The notes under the pieces are model-generated. The model ran no database searches and was not told where the DNA came from. It saw nothing but the letters and a program-made list of their open reading frames with translations. Below are positions 9,975 to 16,941 of a DNA stretch of 64,000 bases, one piece after another. A program made the position numbers and the translations under genes. Source of the stretch: Lachnospiraceae bacterium Marseille-Q4251. Lineage in GTDB: Bacteria > Bacillota > Clostridia > Lachnospirales > Lachnospiraceae. The DNA lies in assembly GCA_018223435.1 (NCBI GenBank), contig JAGTTO010000001.1, forward strand, positions 868,001-932,000, written 5' to 3'. Every line of letters starts with the position of its first letter. Position 1 is the stretch's first letter.

Positions 9975-10462
9975 TAAAGCATCCATAGCGCTATATTGGC
10001 TCCACAGGAATACGGCAGAGTTTCTTTCCCATAAGGAAAGCTCTGCCGCATAACCTCTATAGCCAATTTGATTATTAAACAGTGCTCGCTCGATTCTATT
10101 TATCCCCGATACCCCGAATCGTTACTCCCGCATATGCAGGAAGGGAATAATAACCTGCCCGAATGCATACTCCGGACCACAACCCGAAAACTCTCGTTTC
10201 CAGGCTCCAGCAGTTCATAGGTTTACCAGTTACAGACTTCTCAGGGTCTGCAAGTGTATCGCATCTCACACATGTCATCGCATCACCAGCCTGCCGACTG
10301 GCTTTGGTCAGTGCTTTTTCGCAGCATTATTAGCTCTAAAAATGTTTTTACGTCTTATAATCCTATAGCGGCATCTTCCTCGTGCTCACTGTATGAAATG
10401 TCACGTCAGTTATTATTGGATATTCAGTTATCATGGTGCATTTTAGGGAGTCCTTAAAGCTC
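9975..10462 (-). ncRNA. Candidate large structured non-coding RNA upstream of the mazF-like gene
   Basis: This 480-base gap has no convincing gene but folds strongly when read on the minus strand. A 9-pair stem (CCTGGAAAC / GTTTTCGGG) closed by a GAGA GNRA tetraloop lies at 10,183-10,204. A double-decker hairpin lies at 9,996-10,066 (outer TTGGCT/AGCCAA; inner CGGCAGAG/CTCTGCCG plus CTTTCC/GGAAAG). Other local stems are CGATTC/GAATCG (10,091-10,121), GCAGG/CCTGC (10,136-10,158), CAGAC/GTCTG (10,233-10,250) and AGCC/GGCT (10,288-10,303). It is GC-richer than its flanks. I cannot assign it to a named RNA class. Confidence 0.55.
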
Positions 10463-10464
10463 CT

Positions 10465-10992
10465 CTAATTACTAAAGTCAAATGACTTCGGCTGATGCAA
10501 AAAATTTTCCAATATTTTTTTAAAAAATTCTTTCATATACATTTCACGCATTTTATTAAGGATCGTTTTCAACTTGTACGCTAATACCTGTCTGGAAATC
10601 CCCATAATCTCAGCCATCTGTGTCTGTGTCTTATTTTCAAAGAAAATGCCGTAAATAATCATGCGTTCCTCGATATTCAGCTGATCGATCACTTTATGAA
10701 TATCCTACTGTTCCATTTTTGTCAGTACACTGTGCTCCACGTCACAATTCAAATCTGGGAAATCCTCAATCATGAATCCTTCCCCATCGATGGACTGTCC
10801 ACTGTAAGGTACCTCCCGCAGCATCTTATCCACGACTTCCCCCAGCTCGTTCTTAATCTCAACTTTTTTTGCCTTGCTGCTTCTGTAAAAATTGTTCATC
10901 GCATACGCAACTTCTTTTGTAATCTCAATCATTTCTCCATCAATATTTGCGTAGTACTTTCCTTCATAAAAATATGGGTGTTCAATATACAT
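10465..10992 (-). pseudogene. Sigma-70-like regulator split by one in-frame amber codon
   Basis: From a good start at 10,992 (AGGAGG ahead of MYIEHPYFYEGKYY) the frame runs 95 codons to a TAG at 10,705-10,707. It then continues in the same phase to 10,465. The second part contains a sigma region 4 helix-turn-helix (FENKTQTQMAEIMGISRQVLAYKLKTIL) preceded by IDQLNIEERMIIY, as in element-borne sigma-like regulators. Reading through gives about 175 residues, a normal size. The amber lies at KMEQ*DIHK, where a Glu or Gln codon is expected. Without readthrough the DNA-binding part is not made unless a GTG at 10,692 is used. Confidence 0.8.
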
Positions 10993-11127
10993 ATCCGTTC
11001 CTCCTGAATTTGAAATCTTGTTGCTCGTTTCAACTTCAGAAGGCGGACCTCTGTTTAGGATCATGCCTGCTCCACCTTTATCCTGCCGGGACATCCCCGC
11101 AGTTATTGGCCGAGAAATTCAGGCACG

Positions 11128-11168
11128 AAAAAAAGCCCCAGTAGTTTTTTTCTTAACTACTGAGGCTT
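11128..11168 (-). terminator. Strong terminator downstream of trxB
   Basis: On the minus strand AGCCTCAGTAGTT pairs with AACTACTGGGGCT around a short A-rich loop and is followed by TTTTTTT. It lies about 165 bases past trxB. Confidence 0.85.
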
Positions 11169-11332
11169 TCGTCTCTTTCTTGTATTCAGTTATCTATGCC
11201 TTCTTTCATCAGCATAATCATTGTATCAGGATAAAGTTCACAAAGTATCCGCAATACGTTCCCATAAGTTCATGTCATTATTGAAATTGTACATATTTCA
11301 GTATGAAAAGTTCACCATTCAAATTCTGATTA

Positions 11333-12256
11333 TTATTTCTCCACATACTCTTCTGCCATATGTACTGCCATAGCACCATCTGCCACTGCTGTTACTATCT
11401 GACGAAGTAACTTTGTTCTGACATCTCCTACAGCATAAACACCCGGAATACTCGTTTCAGTGTTTTCACCTGCCACAATATATCCTTTATTATCCAGTTT
11501 TATCTGATTATCTAAAAAATCTGTTGTCGGTTTTCTTCCTATACTCACAAACAGGCCGTCACATTCTATAATGTTTTCTTCTCCTGTAACTGTATCTTTC
11601 AACCGCACACCAGTCAATCGTTCTCCATAAATCAGTTCATTTACTGTATTGTTCCATCGAAACTCTATATTTTCAGTTTTCATCAGCTGGTCATGGTAGA
11701 TTTTCGTTGCACGTAATGTATCTCTTCGATGAACAATGATGACTTTCTTAGCAATTCGACTTAAAAGAACAGCATCTGATACAGCAGAATTTCCACCACC
11801 AACAACCACCACGATCTTATCTTTATAAAACATACCATCACAGGAGGCACAATAAGCAACCCCATGACCTATCAATTCTTTTTCTTTAGCGAGACCAAGT
11901 TCTCTTGGATTTGCTCCAGTAGCAATCACTACTGTTTTCCCAATATAAATTCCCGAACTAGTTTCTACTCTCTTAAGCTTTCCTGTTAAATCCATATTAA
12001 AAACTTCAGCATATTCACTTTTAGCGCCAAATTTTTCCGCCTGTTTTTGCATTTTCTCTGCCAATGAAAATCCGTCAATTCCATTTTCAAAACCAGGATA
12101 GTTATCAATCTGCCAGGTCAATGACATCTGACCACCTGCAGATAATTTTTCTAAAACAATGGTATCAAATCCTGCTCTGGCTGCGTATAATGCTGAAGTA
12201 TACCCTCCAGGTCCTCCCCCCACGATAATCATATCGTAAACATGATTTTCATTCAT
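11333..12256 (-). CDS. trxB: Thioredoxin-disulfide reductase
   Basis: A 307-residue flavoenzyme that uses NADPH to reduce thioredoxin. Visible features are the FAD-binding GGGPGGYTSALYAARAG near residue 13, the redox pair CASCDG near residue 135, a second Rossmann GGGNSA, and the C-terminal FAD motif GVYAVGDV. Length and order are typical. The active site reads CASC instead of the more usual CATC. A strong ribosome site (AAAAGGAGG) precedes the ATG. It is the second gene of a trxA-trxB operon, with a 15-base gap. Transcription probably begins at the promoter near 12,626. Confidence 0.95.
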   Translation of the reverse strand: MNENHVYDMIIVGGGPGGYTSALYAARAGFDTIVLEKLSAGGQMSLTWQIDNYPGFENGIDGFSLAEKMQKQAEKFGAKSEYAEVFNMDLTGKLKRVETSSGIYIGKTVVIATGANPRELGLAKEKELIGHGVAYCASCDGMFYKDKIVVVVGGGNSAVSDAVLLSRIAKKVIIVHRRDTLRATKIYHDQLMKTENIEFRWNNTVNELIYGERLTGVRLKDTVTGEENIIECDGLFVSIGRKPTTDFLDNQIKLDNKGYIVAGENTETSIPGVYAVGDVRTKLLRQIVTAVADGAMAVHMAEEYVEK

Positions 12257-12271
12257 ACAGCAGTCCTCCTT

Positions 12272-12595
12272 TTATTTTTCCAATGCTTCATTAATAAAAT
12301 TCTCTATCATTATTTTTGATTCAGGTGCAACAATAGAATCTATTGCCTTTCCATTTCGATATAAAACCAGCGTAGGAATCACCTCAATCTTTTCAGCTTC
12401 TGCAATCTGTGGTTCTTCATCAATATTTACTTTTCCAGCAACAAGAATATCGCTGTATTCTTCACTTATTTTTTCATAAGCTGCTCCAATTCTACGGCAA
12501 TAACCACACCAAGGTGCCCAGAAATCAACCAAAACCGGTTTTTCCTTATGAATTAATTGTCCAAACTTTTCTTTATTTATATTTATAGATGTCAT
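12272..12595 (-). CDS. trxA: Thioredoxin with a CGYC active site
   Basis: A 107-residue thioredoxin, the dithiol carrier fed by the adjacent reductase. The fold is complete: LVDFWAPWCGYCRR with the redox pair, VNIDEEPQIAEAEKIEV, and the cis-proline loop VIPTLVLYRNG. The active site CGYC differs from the classical CGPC, so its redox potential may be shifted. The ATG at 12,595 has AAGGAG nine bases upstream; a TTG three codons earlier is less likely. Its promoter carries a GTGAT-N3-ATCAC operator (12,654-12,666) shared with two other promoters in this island. Confidence 0.93.
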   Translation of the reverse strand: MTSININKEKFGQLIHKEKPVLVDFWAPWCGYCRRIGAAYEKISEEYSDILVAGKVNIDEEPQIAEAEKIEVIPTLVLYRNGKAIDSIVAPESKIMIENFINEALEK

Positions 12596-12625
12596 ATTTT
12601 TCAACTCCTTCTCCTATTTGAACTT

Positions 12626-12666
12626 AATATACCCCAAATAAGTGCTTGCTTCCGTGATGATATCAC
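12626..12666 (-). promoter_or_regulatory. trxA promoter with Crp-type operator
   Basis: The -10 box TATATT lies at 12,626-12,631 (minus strand). The palindrome GTGAT-N3-ATCAC lies at 12,654-12,666, leaving a 22-base gap, so its centre falls near -41. That is the class II activator position. No good -35 box is present, consistent with dependence on an activator. The same layout occurs at 19,311-19,351 and 20,145-20,185. Confidence 0.8.
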
Positions 12667-12703
12667 AGAAAAGTTGATTTACTTTATTACGCTTTATTAC
12701 TTC

Positions 12704-12759
12704 TATTTACAGCATATGTCAGTTATATAATTGACTCTTCTCAATAAATTAAGTATACT
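12704..12759 (+). promoter_or_regulatory. Promoter over a palindrome, facing a region without a gene
   Basis: TTGACT (12,731-12,736), a 17-base spacer and TATACT (12,754-12,759) form a near-ideal promoter on the plus strand. The -35 is one arm of an imperfect GTCA...TTGAC palindrome preceded by GCATATGTCA. The region closely resembles 16,080-16,146. No protein gene follows, so the product may be a small RNA. Confidence 0.6.
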
Positions 12760-12765
12760 CTCATC

Positions 12766-12915
12766 TTTGACAGTTACAAAAAGATGGGAGTATTATACGT
12801 TCAATTCATTATTTTCGGCAAGTAAGAAATAATCAATATGAGAATCACATAACACAAAAGGATGTGCTGCGGTAACTTCTACATTACCTTGGCACATCCT
12901 TTCGTACTATTATTT
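12766..12915 (+). ncRNA. Candidate small RNA
   Basis: Downstream of the promoter at 12,731-12,759, a hairpin (ACTCTCATCTTT / AAAGATGGGAGT, 12,757-12,791) is followed by about 65 bases. A second strong stem at 12,856-12,903 (AAAGGATGTGC / GGCACATCCTTT, with an inner GGTAA/TTACC) then leads into a T-rich stretch. That gives a promoter-hairpin-terminator unit of about 145 bases. The terminal stem also serves as the end of the gene at 12,929 on the other strand, so it may be only a two-way terminator. Confidence 0.4.
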
Positions 12916-12928
12916 TTTGCTATTCTTC

Positions 12929-13702
12929 TTAATGGCAGCTGTGGCTTCCACATCCATGCTCACCACATGTATGTCCTTCCCCGTGGTTGTGCTCATGGTG
13001 AGAACATTTCACATCCGGATTATACTCAAGTGTTTCATTGATAAAAGCTTCTACTGCTTCATCTGCATCTCCGGAAACTCCTCCGAAGAGCTTGATGCCT
13101 GCTGCCGCTAACGCTGTCTGTGCGCCGCCTCCGATTCCGCCACAAATCAAAACATCTGCATTCAATGCATTAAGAACTCCTGCCAATGCGCCATGTCCGC
13201 TTCCATTCGTATCTACTACTTCTGAATGTACTACTTTTCCTTCCTCTACATCGTAAATCTTAAATGTCTCTGTGTGTCCAAAGTGCTGGAAAATCTGTCC
13301 ATTTTCATATGTTACTGCTATTCTCATAATACCTTCTCCTTTTTCTGCTGCATATTTTTTGTAAATTTCCTGTTTGTAACATCCTCCAAAGCTGCAGTTG
13401 CCGCTCTGACCGTCACAGATTCTGAAATCCCCGCCCTCAATTCTGAGCGGATGTCCGTCAATAAGTGCATCTGCTATTTTCTTCCGGGCAATCTCGTAAA
13501 TCCGCTGGACTGTCGTTCTTGCGATCTGCATAGATACTGCACACTGCTCCTGACTATAACCTTTCTTGTCCAAAAGACGGATTGTCTCGTACTCATCCAC
13601 CGTCAGAACAATGGGTGTTTTTTTCTCCGTATCATCTGCCGGAAGAAATTCTAAAACATTGGGGAAATGGCAGACTTTTCTGCATTTTACTGGTCTCGGC
13701 AT
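12929..13702 (-). CDS. DUF134 regulator fused to a NifX/NifB-like domain with His/Cys-rich tail
   Basis: A 257-residue protein with three parts. Residues 1-115 are DUF134: MPRPVKCRKVC, then a sigma-4-like helix-turn-helix around YSQEQCAVSMQIARTTVQRIY. Residues 125-225 are a dinitrogenase iron-molybdenum-cofactor-type domain (MRIAVTYENGQIFQHFGHTETF, ICGGIGGGAQTAL), which binds metal clusters in relatives. The tail (HHEHNHGEGHTCGEHGCGSHSCH) is a likely metal site, and further cysteines lie at residues 96-108. This suggests a metal- or cluster-sensing repressor. It has its own promoter (13,730-13,758) overlapped by an inverted repeat, so it probably controls itself, and perhaps the ferredoxin genes upstream. 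Confidence 0.88.
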   Translation of the reverse strand: MPRPVKCRKVCHFPNVLEFLPADDTEKKTPIVLTVDEYETIRLLDKKGYSQEQCAVSMQIARTTVQRIYEIARKKIADALIDGHPLRIEGGDFRICDGQSGNCSFGGCYKQEIYKKYAAEKGEGIMRIAVTYENGQIFQHFGHTETFKIYDVEEGKVVHSEVVDTNGSGHGALAGVLNALNADVLICGGIGGGAQTALAAAGIKLFGGVSGDADEAVEAFINETLEYNPDVKCSHHEHNHGEGHTCGEHGCGSHSCH

Positions 13703-13729
13703 AAACTGCTCCTTTCTCGCTTTTCTTAT

Positions 13730-13778
13730 ATAATAGTCCTATAAAAGGCATATGTCAATAATATTTTTGACATATGCC
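13730..13778 (-). promoter_or_regulatory. Promoter and inverted-repeat operator of the DUF134 gene
   Basis: On the minus strand TTGACA (13,753-13,758), a 17-base spacer and TATTAT (13,730-13,735) form a strong promoter. A perfect inverted repeat, GGCATATGTCAA at 13,747-13,758 and TTGACATATGCC at 13,767-13,778, covers the -35. The same half-site appears near 12,707 and at 16,099-16,110. Confidence 0.8.
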
Positions 13779-13800
13779 CTTTATGAATCACCTTATAGTA

Positions 13801-14386
13801 TTACTTCTTTTCATTATTTTTTAATTTACAGATACCCTGCGTCATTGTTCCCATTGGACAAAATGTACACCAGGTTCGTGGCTTATATAACACCATTACA
13901 ATCAACCCTAACAACAAAGATGTAAGCATCAAACTATAAAATCCAAAACTAAACTGTGCCACCCAATCAGCTACTGTTCCGGCAGTGTATGTCCATCCCC
14001 ACGGAACACGGAAGGTCCAGAATAATTTGATGGCTTCACGCAAGGAGGATGCTCCGGCACCAACTAAATATGTCTGAAATACCATATTCCCAAACATTGT
14101 AAGGAAAAATATCAAAAAGCCGTATCGGAACCATTTTGAACTCATCCATCGCGGGGTTGGTTTATTTCTTGAGCATTTTAAATCTCCACCCAAGCTTACT
14201 AAAAAGCTGGCCACGTCCACACAAATGATTACAGAAAAATTTATTTCCACCGAATATTGCTATTCCTAACGGCAACAGGAAATCAATCATCCCAAACCAA
14301 GCGAACAAAACATTAAAAAAACCGAGAGCAAAATAAAGGATCGCCCATATCCATAAATAATCATACCAATGTTTCTTTTTCTTCAC
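13801..14386 (-). pseudogene. NapH-like 4Fe-4S membrane protein with a one-base frameshift
   Basis: The first part (74 residues, from 14,386) has two or three membrane segments and a Cys pair (FFCNHLCGRGQLFSKLG). The second part (to 13,801) is in another frame. It carries PTPRWMSSKWFRYGF, further membrane segments and a second Cys motif (TWCTFCPMGTMTQ). Removing one G from the GGG near 14,193 joins them as LFSKLGGDLKCSRNKPTPRWM. The intact protein would be a four- to five-span membrane ferredoxin of the NapH/NosR type that passes electrons across the membrane. It overlaps the ferredoxin gene by four bases. The shift may be real decay or a sequencing error. Confidence 0.8.
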
Positions 14387-14571
14387 ATCGCTGTCCTCTC
14401 TTTCATTTCAATACAACCTGCCGGACAGGACTTTGCACATTTTCCACATCCTACACACACTGTTTCTTCTACCACAGCATAACATCCATGGTAAACTTTG
14501 GCCGCTGCAAGCGGACAAGTATTTTCACATACTCCGCAGGCAACACATCTTTTTTTATCGACACTTGCCAC
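14383..14571 (-). CDS. Small 2x[4Fe-4S] ferredoxin
   Basis: A 62-residue bacterial-type ferredoxin. Two cluster motifs are visible: CVACGVCENTCPLA at residues 8-21 and CVGCGKCAKSCPAG at 39-52. Each gives three cysteines to one cluster and one to the other. It is the electron carrier for the membrane protein that follows with an ATGA overlap. The start is unsure: the GTG at 14,571 lacks a good ribosome site, and the frame is open five codons further upstream (ALAKR...), where relatives begin with M-KR. The original ATG may therefore have mutated. Confidence 0.88.
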   Translation of the reverse strand: MASVDKKRCVACGVCENTCPLAAAKVYHGCYAVVEETVCVGCGKCAKSCPAGCIEMKERTAM

Positions 14572-14625
14572 TCTTTTTGCTAATGCTTTGTTCCCTTTTC
14601 AAATTTTGTATCTCTATTGTACCTG

Positions 14626-14671
14626 AAAAAGGTAAATCCTTCTGCGACATTATTACATAAGAATTTACCTT
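14626..14671 (-). terminator. Terminator after the coiled-coil protein gene
   Basis: On the minus strand AAGGTAAATTCTT pairs with AAGGATTTACCTT, followed by TTTT. It lies between the 14,703 gene and the ferredoxin gene. Confidence 0.75.
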
Positions 14672-14702
14672 GAACGCTAATCATTACAATGACATATTTT
14701 TA

Positions 14703-15104
14703 TTATACATTACCTTTATATTTATATATGATGTTTAGAATCTCCTCAGTTGTTCGAATAATTTCTTTTTGTTTTTCTTTCATTGTTATAGATTTGCTTT
14801 CTTCTTCAGCTAACGAAGAGTAAAGGTGAATGGTATTAGCATGATTCCATATCTCATCGCAAATTTTCTCGATTTCATCAGCACTCCGAAATGCCTGGTC
14901 TGTTTGCATTTGCAAGTGTTCTCGTTGCTCTTCTAGATGATTCATCCGTTCTTGTAACTGATCCCTTTCTTTCTGCAATTGATCATGTTGTATTTGCAGT
15001 TGATCTATTTGTATTTTAATTTCACTCATCTTTTCTTTCTGTCTCCGCATAAGCATCATCAAATATACAACTACAAATCCAAATAATAGTATTATGTACA
15101 GCAT
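14703..15104 (-). CDS. Membrane-anchored coiled-coil protein of unknown function
   Basis: A 133-residue protein. Residues 1-20 form one membrane segment (LYIILLFGFVVVYLMML). A long heptad-type coiled coil rich in Gln, Glu and Leu follows (repeats of DQLQ about every seven residues, roughly 30-70), then a helical tail. The ATG at 15,104 has GAGGAG upstream. It lies 10 bases after the frameshifted gene at 15,115-16,036 and is probably in the same operon. No enzymatic motif is visible; it could be a structural or sensor-partner protein. Confidence 0.7.
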   Translation of the reverse strand: MLYIILLFGFVVVYLMMLMRRQKEKMSEIKIQIDQLQIQHDQLQKERDQLQERMNHLEEQREHLQMQTDQAFRSADEIEKICDEIWNHANTIHLYSSLAEEESKSITMKEKQKEIIRTTEEILNIIYKYKGNV

Positions 15105-15114
15105 AAACTTCTCC

Positions 15115-16036
15115 TCACGACACATATATTTCGACGGTTTTCCGCAAATCAACTATTGATAATGGCATAGAAAGAACAGTTAGTTTTTCTGAATTTTTTT
15201 TAATCTCAACAGCATCAGGATTGCCTGTGATTAAAATTACAGGTGTTGTCCTGTCCGCACGCCATGGCTGATTCGGTTGGCTCGTCATATCTTCGGTAAC
15301 AATCCAAAGATCCGGCTTATGTCTGCCTAATTTTGTTTTAGCACTTTCCGGTGTATAAAACAGCATGATCTGATCTGAAATAAACTGCAATGTTTCTTTT
15401 AATCCTTTTGCATAACGTTCACTGCCACAGACTAGTGCAATAATGGAAGCAGCTTTCTTTTTTTGTGTTACCTGAACAAAATCCAAAACTGGTGTATTAT
15501 AGAGACTAAAGTCTTTTTCCAAATGAACTTTACCATAATAACTCTTTGCTGCCTTGCACATCCTCAGACAAAACTGTTCTATGTCTATATGAATATCGTT
15601 TCCGTTCTCCTGTATGTTCATACTGTCCAACTGACAAACTGACATTCCACAGTTTAGTCCAAGATGAAAGCGTATATTATTTTCATCATTCAAAAATCCT
15701 TTATTTTGATGAAGATATTCACATCGAAGCTGCCAACAGCGTTCTCCGCAAATATATGGCTTTTCACCGGATTGAGATAGTTTAAAGTAGTCCCCCTGCA
15801 TATTCATCAAACCAGCGAATATACTGGGTTCCCACATCACGGGTCGGATTCTTTTGCCGATCCAGCATAACCCGGCCATCTCGATAATGTTTAACAATTT
15901 CCGGGAAAGCAATACCTCCACAAATATCTGGCAAAGTCAATGCCAATGCCAGTGCAGACTGCCATCGTCCATCTACAATATTCAGTTCTACTTCTTCAAT
16001 TCGGTCCAAAAATGTAAAACTGACATCTCCCTGCAT
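15115..16036 (-). pseudogene. Unknown conserved protein broken by a one-base insertion in a G run
   Basis: The gene starts at 16,036 with GAGGGAGGG upstream and reads MQGDVSFTFLDRIEEVEL... WQSALALALTLPDICGGIAF to WFDEYAGG, then hits a stop at 15,782. Dropping one G from the GGGGG near 15,793 restores EYAGDYFKLSQSGEKPYICGERCWQLRCEYLHQNKG and the rest to 15,115. The joined protein would be about 305 residues. The C-terminal 110 residues look like a response-regulator receiver-type alpha/beta domain (VILITGNPD). The function is unknown. Its promoter (16,081-16,109) is divergent from the Crp-family gene and shares the palindrome with it, which suggests linked control. Confidence 0.75.
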
Positions 16037-16080
16037 TATTTATCCCTCCCTCATATTTACAACCGTCATGTACTATAGTC

Positions 16081-16146
16081 AGTATATTTTTATTTATGGC
16101 ATATGTCAATTATTTAATTGACGCATCTTAAAAAAGCAAGTATACT
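16081..16146. promoter_or_regulatory. Divergent back-to-back promoters sharing a palindrome
   Basis: The palindrome GTCAAT-TATTTA-ATTGAC lies at 16,105-16,122. Its two arms form the -35 boxes of opposite promoters. Plus strand: TTGACG (16,118-16,123), 17 bases, TATACT (16,141-16,146). Minus strand: TTGACA (16,104-16,109), 17 bases, TATACT (16,081-16,086). A protein bound here would block both at once. Half-site GGCATATGTCAA as at 13,747. Confidence 0.85.
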
Positions 16147-16170
16147 ATGTTCGTAAAGGAGATGACTGCT

Positions 16171-16830
16171 ATGAGCTTCGAAAATTATTTTCCACTATGG
16201 AATGACTTAAATACAGCACAGAAAAAACTAATTTCAGACAATTTAATCACACGGGATGTAAAAAAAGGAACGATCATTCACAATGGAAACCTGGACTGTA
16301 CTGGATTATTGCTGGTTAAATCCGGGCAGCTTCGAACTTACATACTTTCAGATGAAGGACGGGAGATTACACTTTACCGTCTGTTCGATATGGATATGTG
16401 TCTTTTATCCGCCTCATGTATCATGCGGTCTATTCAATTTGAAGTAACCATTGAAGCAGAAAAAGATACGGATCTTTGGATCATCCCTGCTGAAATCTAT
16501 AAGGGCATCATGAAAGAATCTGCTCCTGTCGCAAACTATACCAATGAGTTAATGGCTACCCGTTTTTCTGATGTCATGTGGCTGATTGAACAGATTATGT
16601 GGAAGAGTTTGGATAAGCGTGTTGCTTCATTTCTTTTAGAAGAAACATCCATTGAAGGAACAAATGAACTGAAAATCACTCACGAAACTATCGCAAACCA
16701 TCTTGGTTCCCACAGGGAAGTTATTACTCGAATGCTTCGATACTTTCAAGGCGAAGGACTCGTCAGACTCTCTCGCGGCAAAATAACAATCCTTGATTCG
16801 AAAAGACTGGAAACACTACAAAGATCATAA
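16171..16830 (+). CDS. Crp/Fnr-family transcription regulator with a CX5C pair
   Basis: A 219-residue regulator: an N-terminal cyclic-nucleotide-type beta barrel (about 15-125), a long dimer helix (about 125-150) and a C-terminal winged helix. The barrel carries CLLSASC, two cysteines five residues apart that could sense redox state or sulfane sulfur; the FNR-type four-Cys cluster is absent. The recognition helix reads SHREVITRML. Arg, Glu and Arg fall where E. coli CRP has R180, E181 and R185, which predicts GTGA/TCAC half-sites. Exactly such sites lie at three promoters in this island. The ATG at 16,171 follows AAAGGAG; an in-frame ATG at 16,147 overlaps that site. Confidence 0.9.
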   Translation: MSFENYFPLWNDLNTAQKKLISDNLITRDVKKGTIIHNGNLDCTGLLLVKSGQLRTYILSDEGREITLYRLFDMDMCLLSASCIMRSIQFEVTIEAEKDTDLWIIPAEIYKGIMKESAPVANYTNELMATRFSDVMWLIEQIMWKSLDKRVASFLLEETSIEGTNELKITHETIANHLGSHREVITRMLRYFQGEGLVRLSRGKITILDSKRLETLQRS

Positions 16831-16849
16831 AACGTTTTTTTCTCTAAAG

Positions 16850-16904
16850 AATCCTCCATTTATCAGAATTATGAAAGTCATTCTAATAAATGGGGGATCT
16901 TTTT
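16850..16904. terminator. Two-way terminator between crp-like gene and persulfide operon
   Basis: ATCCTCCATTTAT pairs with ATAAATGGGGGAT, followed by CTTTTT on the plus strand. The convergent operon ends at 16,942. Confidence 0.8.
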
Positions 16905-16941
16905 ATACTACAATCAAACTATAAAAATATTTTATTTATTT

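Noticed and set aside
10096-10278. A 60-codon minus-strand frame (MTCVRCDTLADPEK...) in the gap before the mazF-like gene
   Set aside because: It has no ribosome site, odd composition, and lies over several strong stems. I treat the interval as structured RNA instead.
12929-13702. A nitrogen-fixation role for the NifX-like domain
   Set aside because: No nif genes are present, and DUF134-NifX fusions are common in non-fixing clostridia. A cluster- or metal-sensing role fits better.
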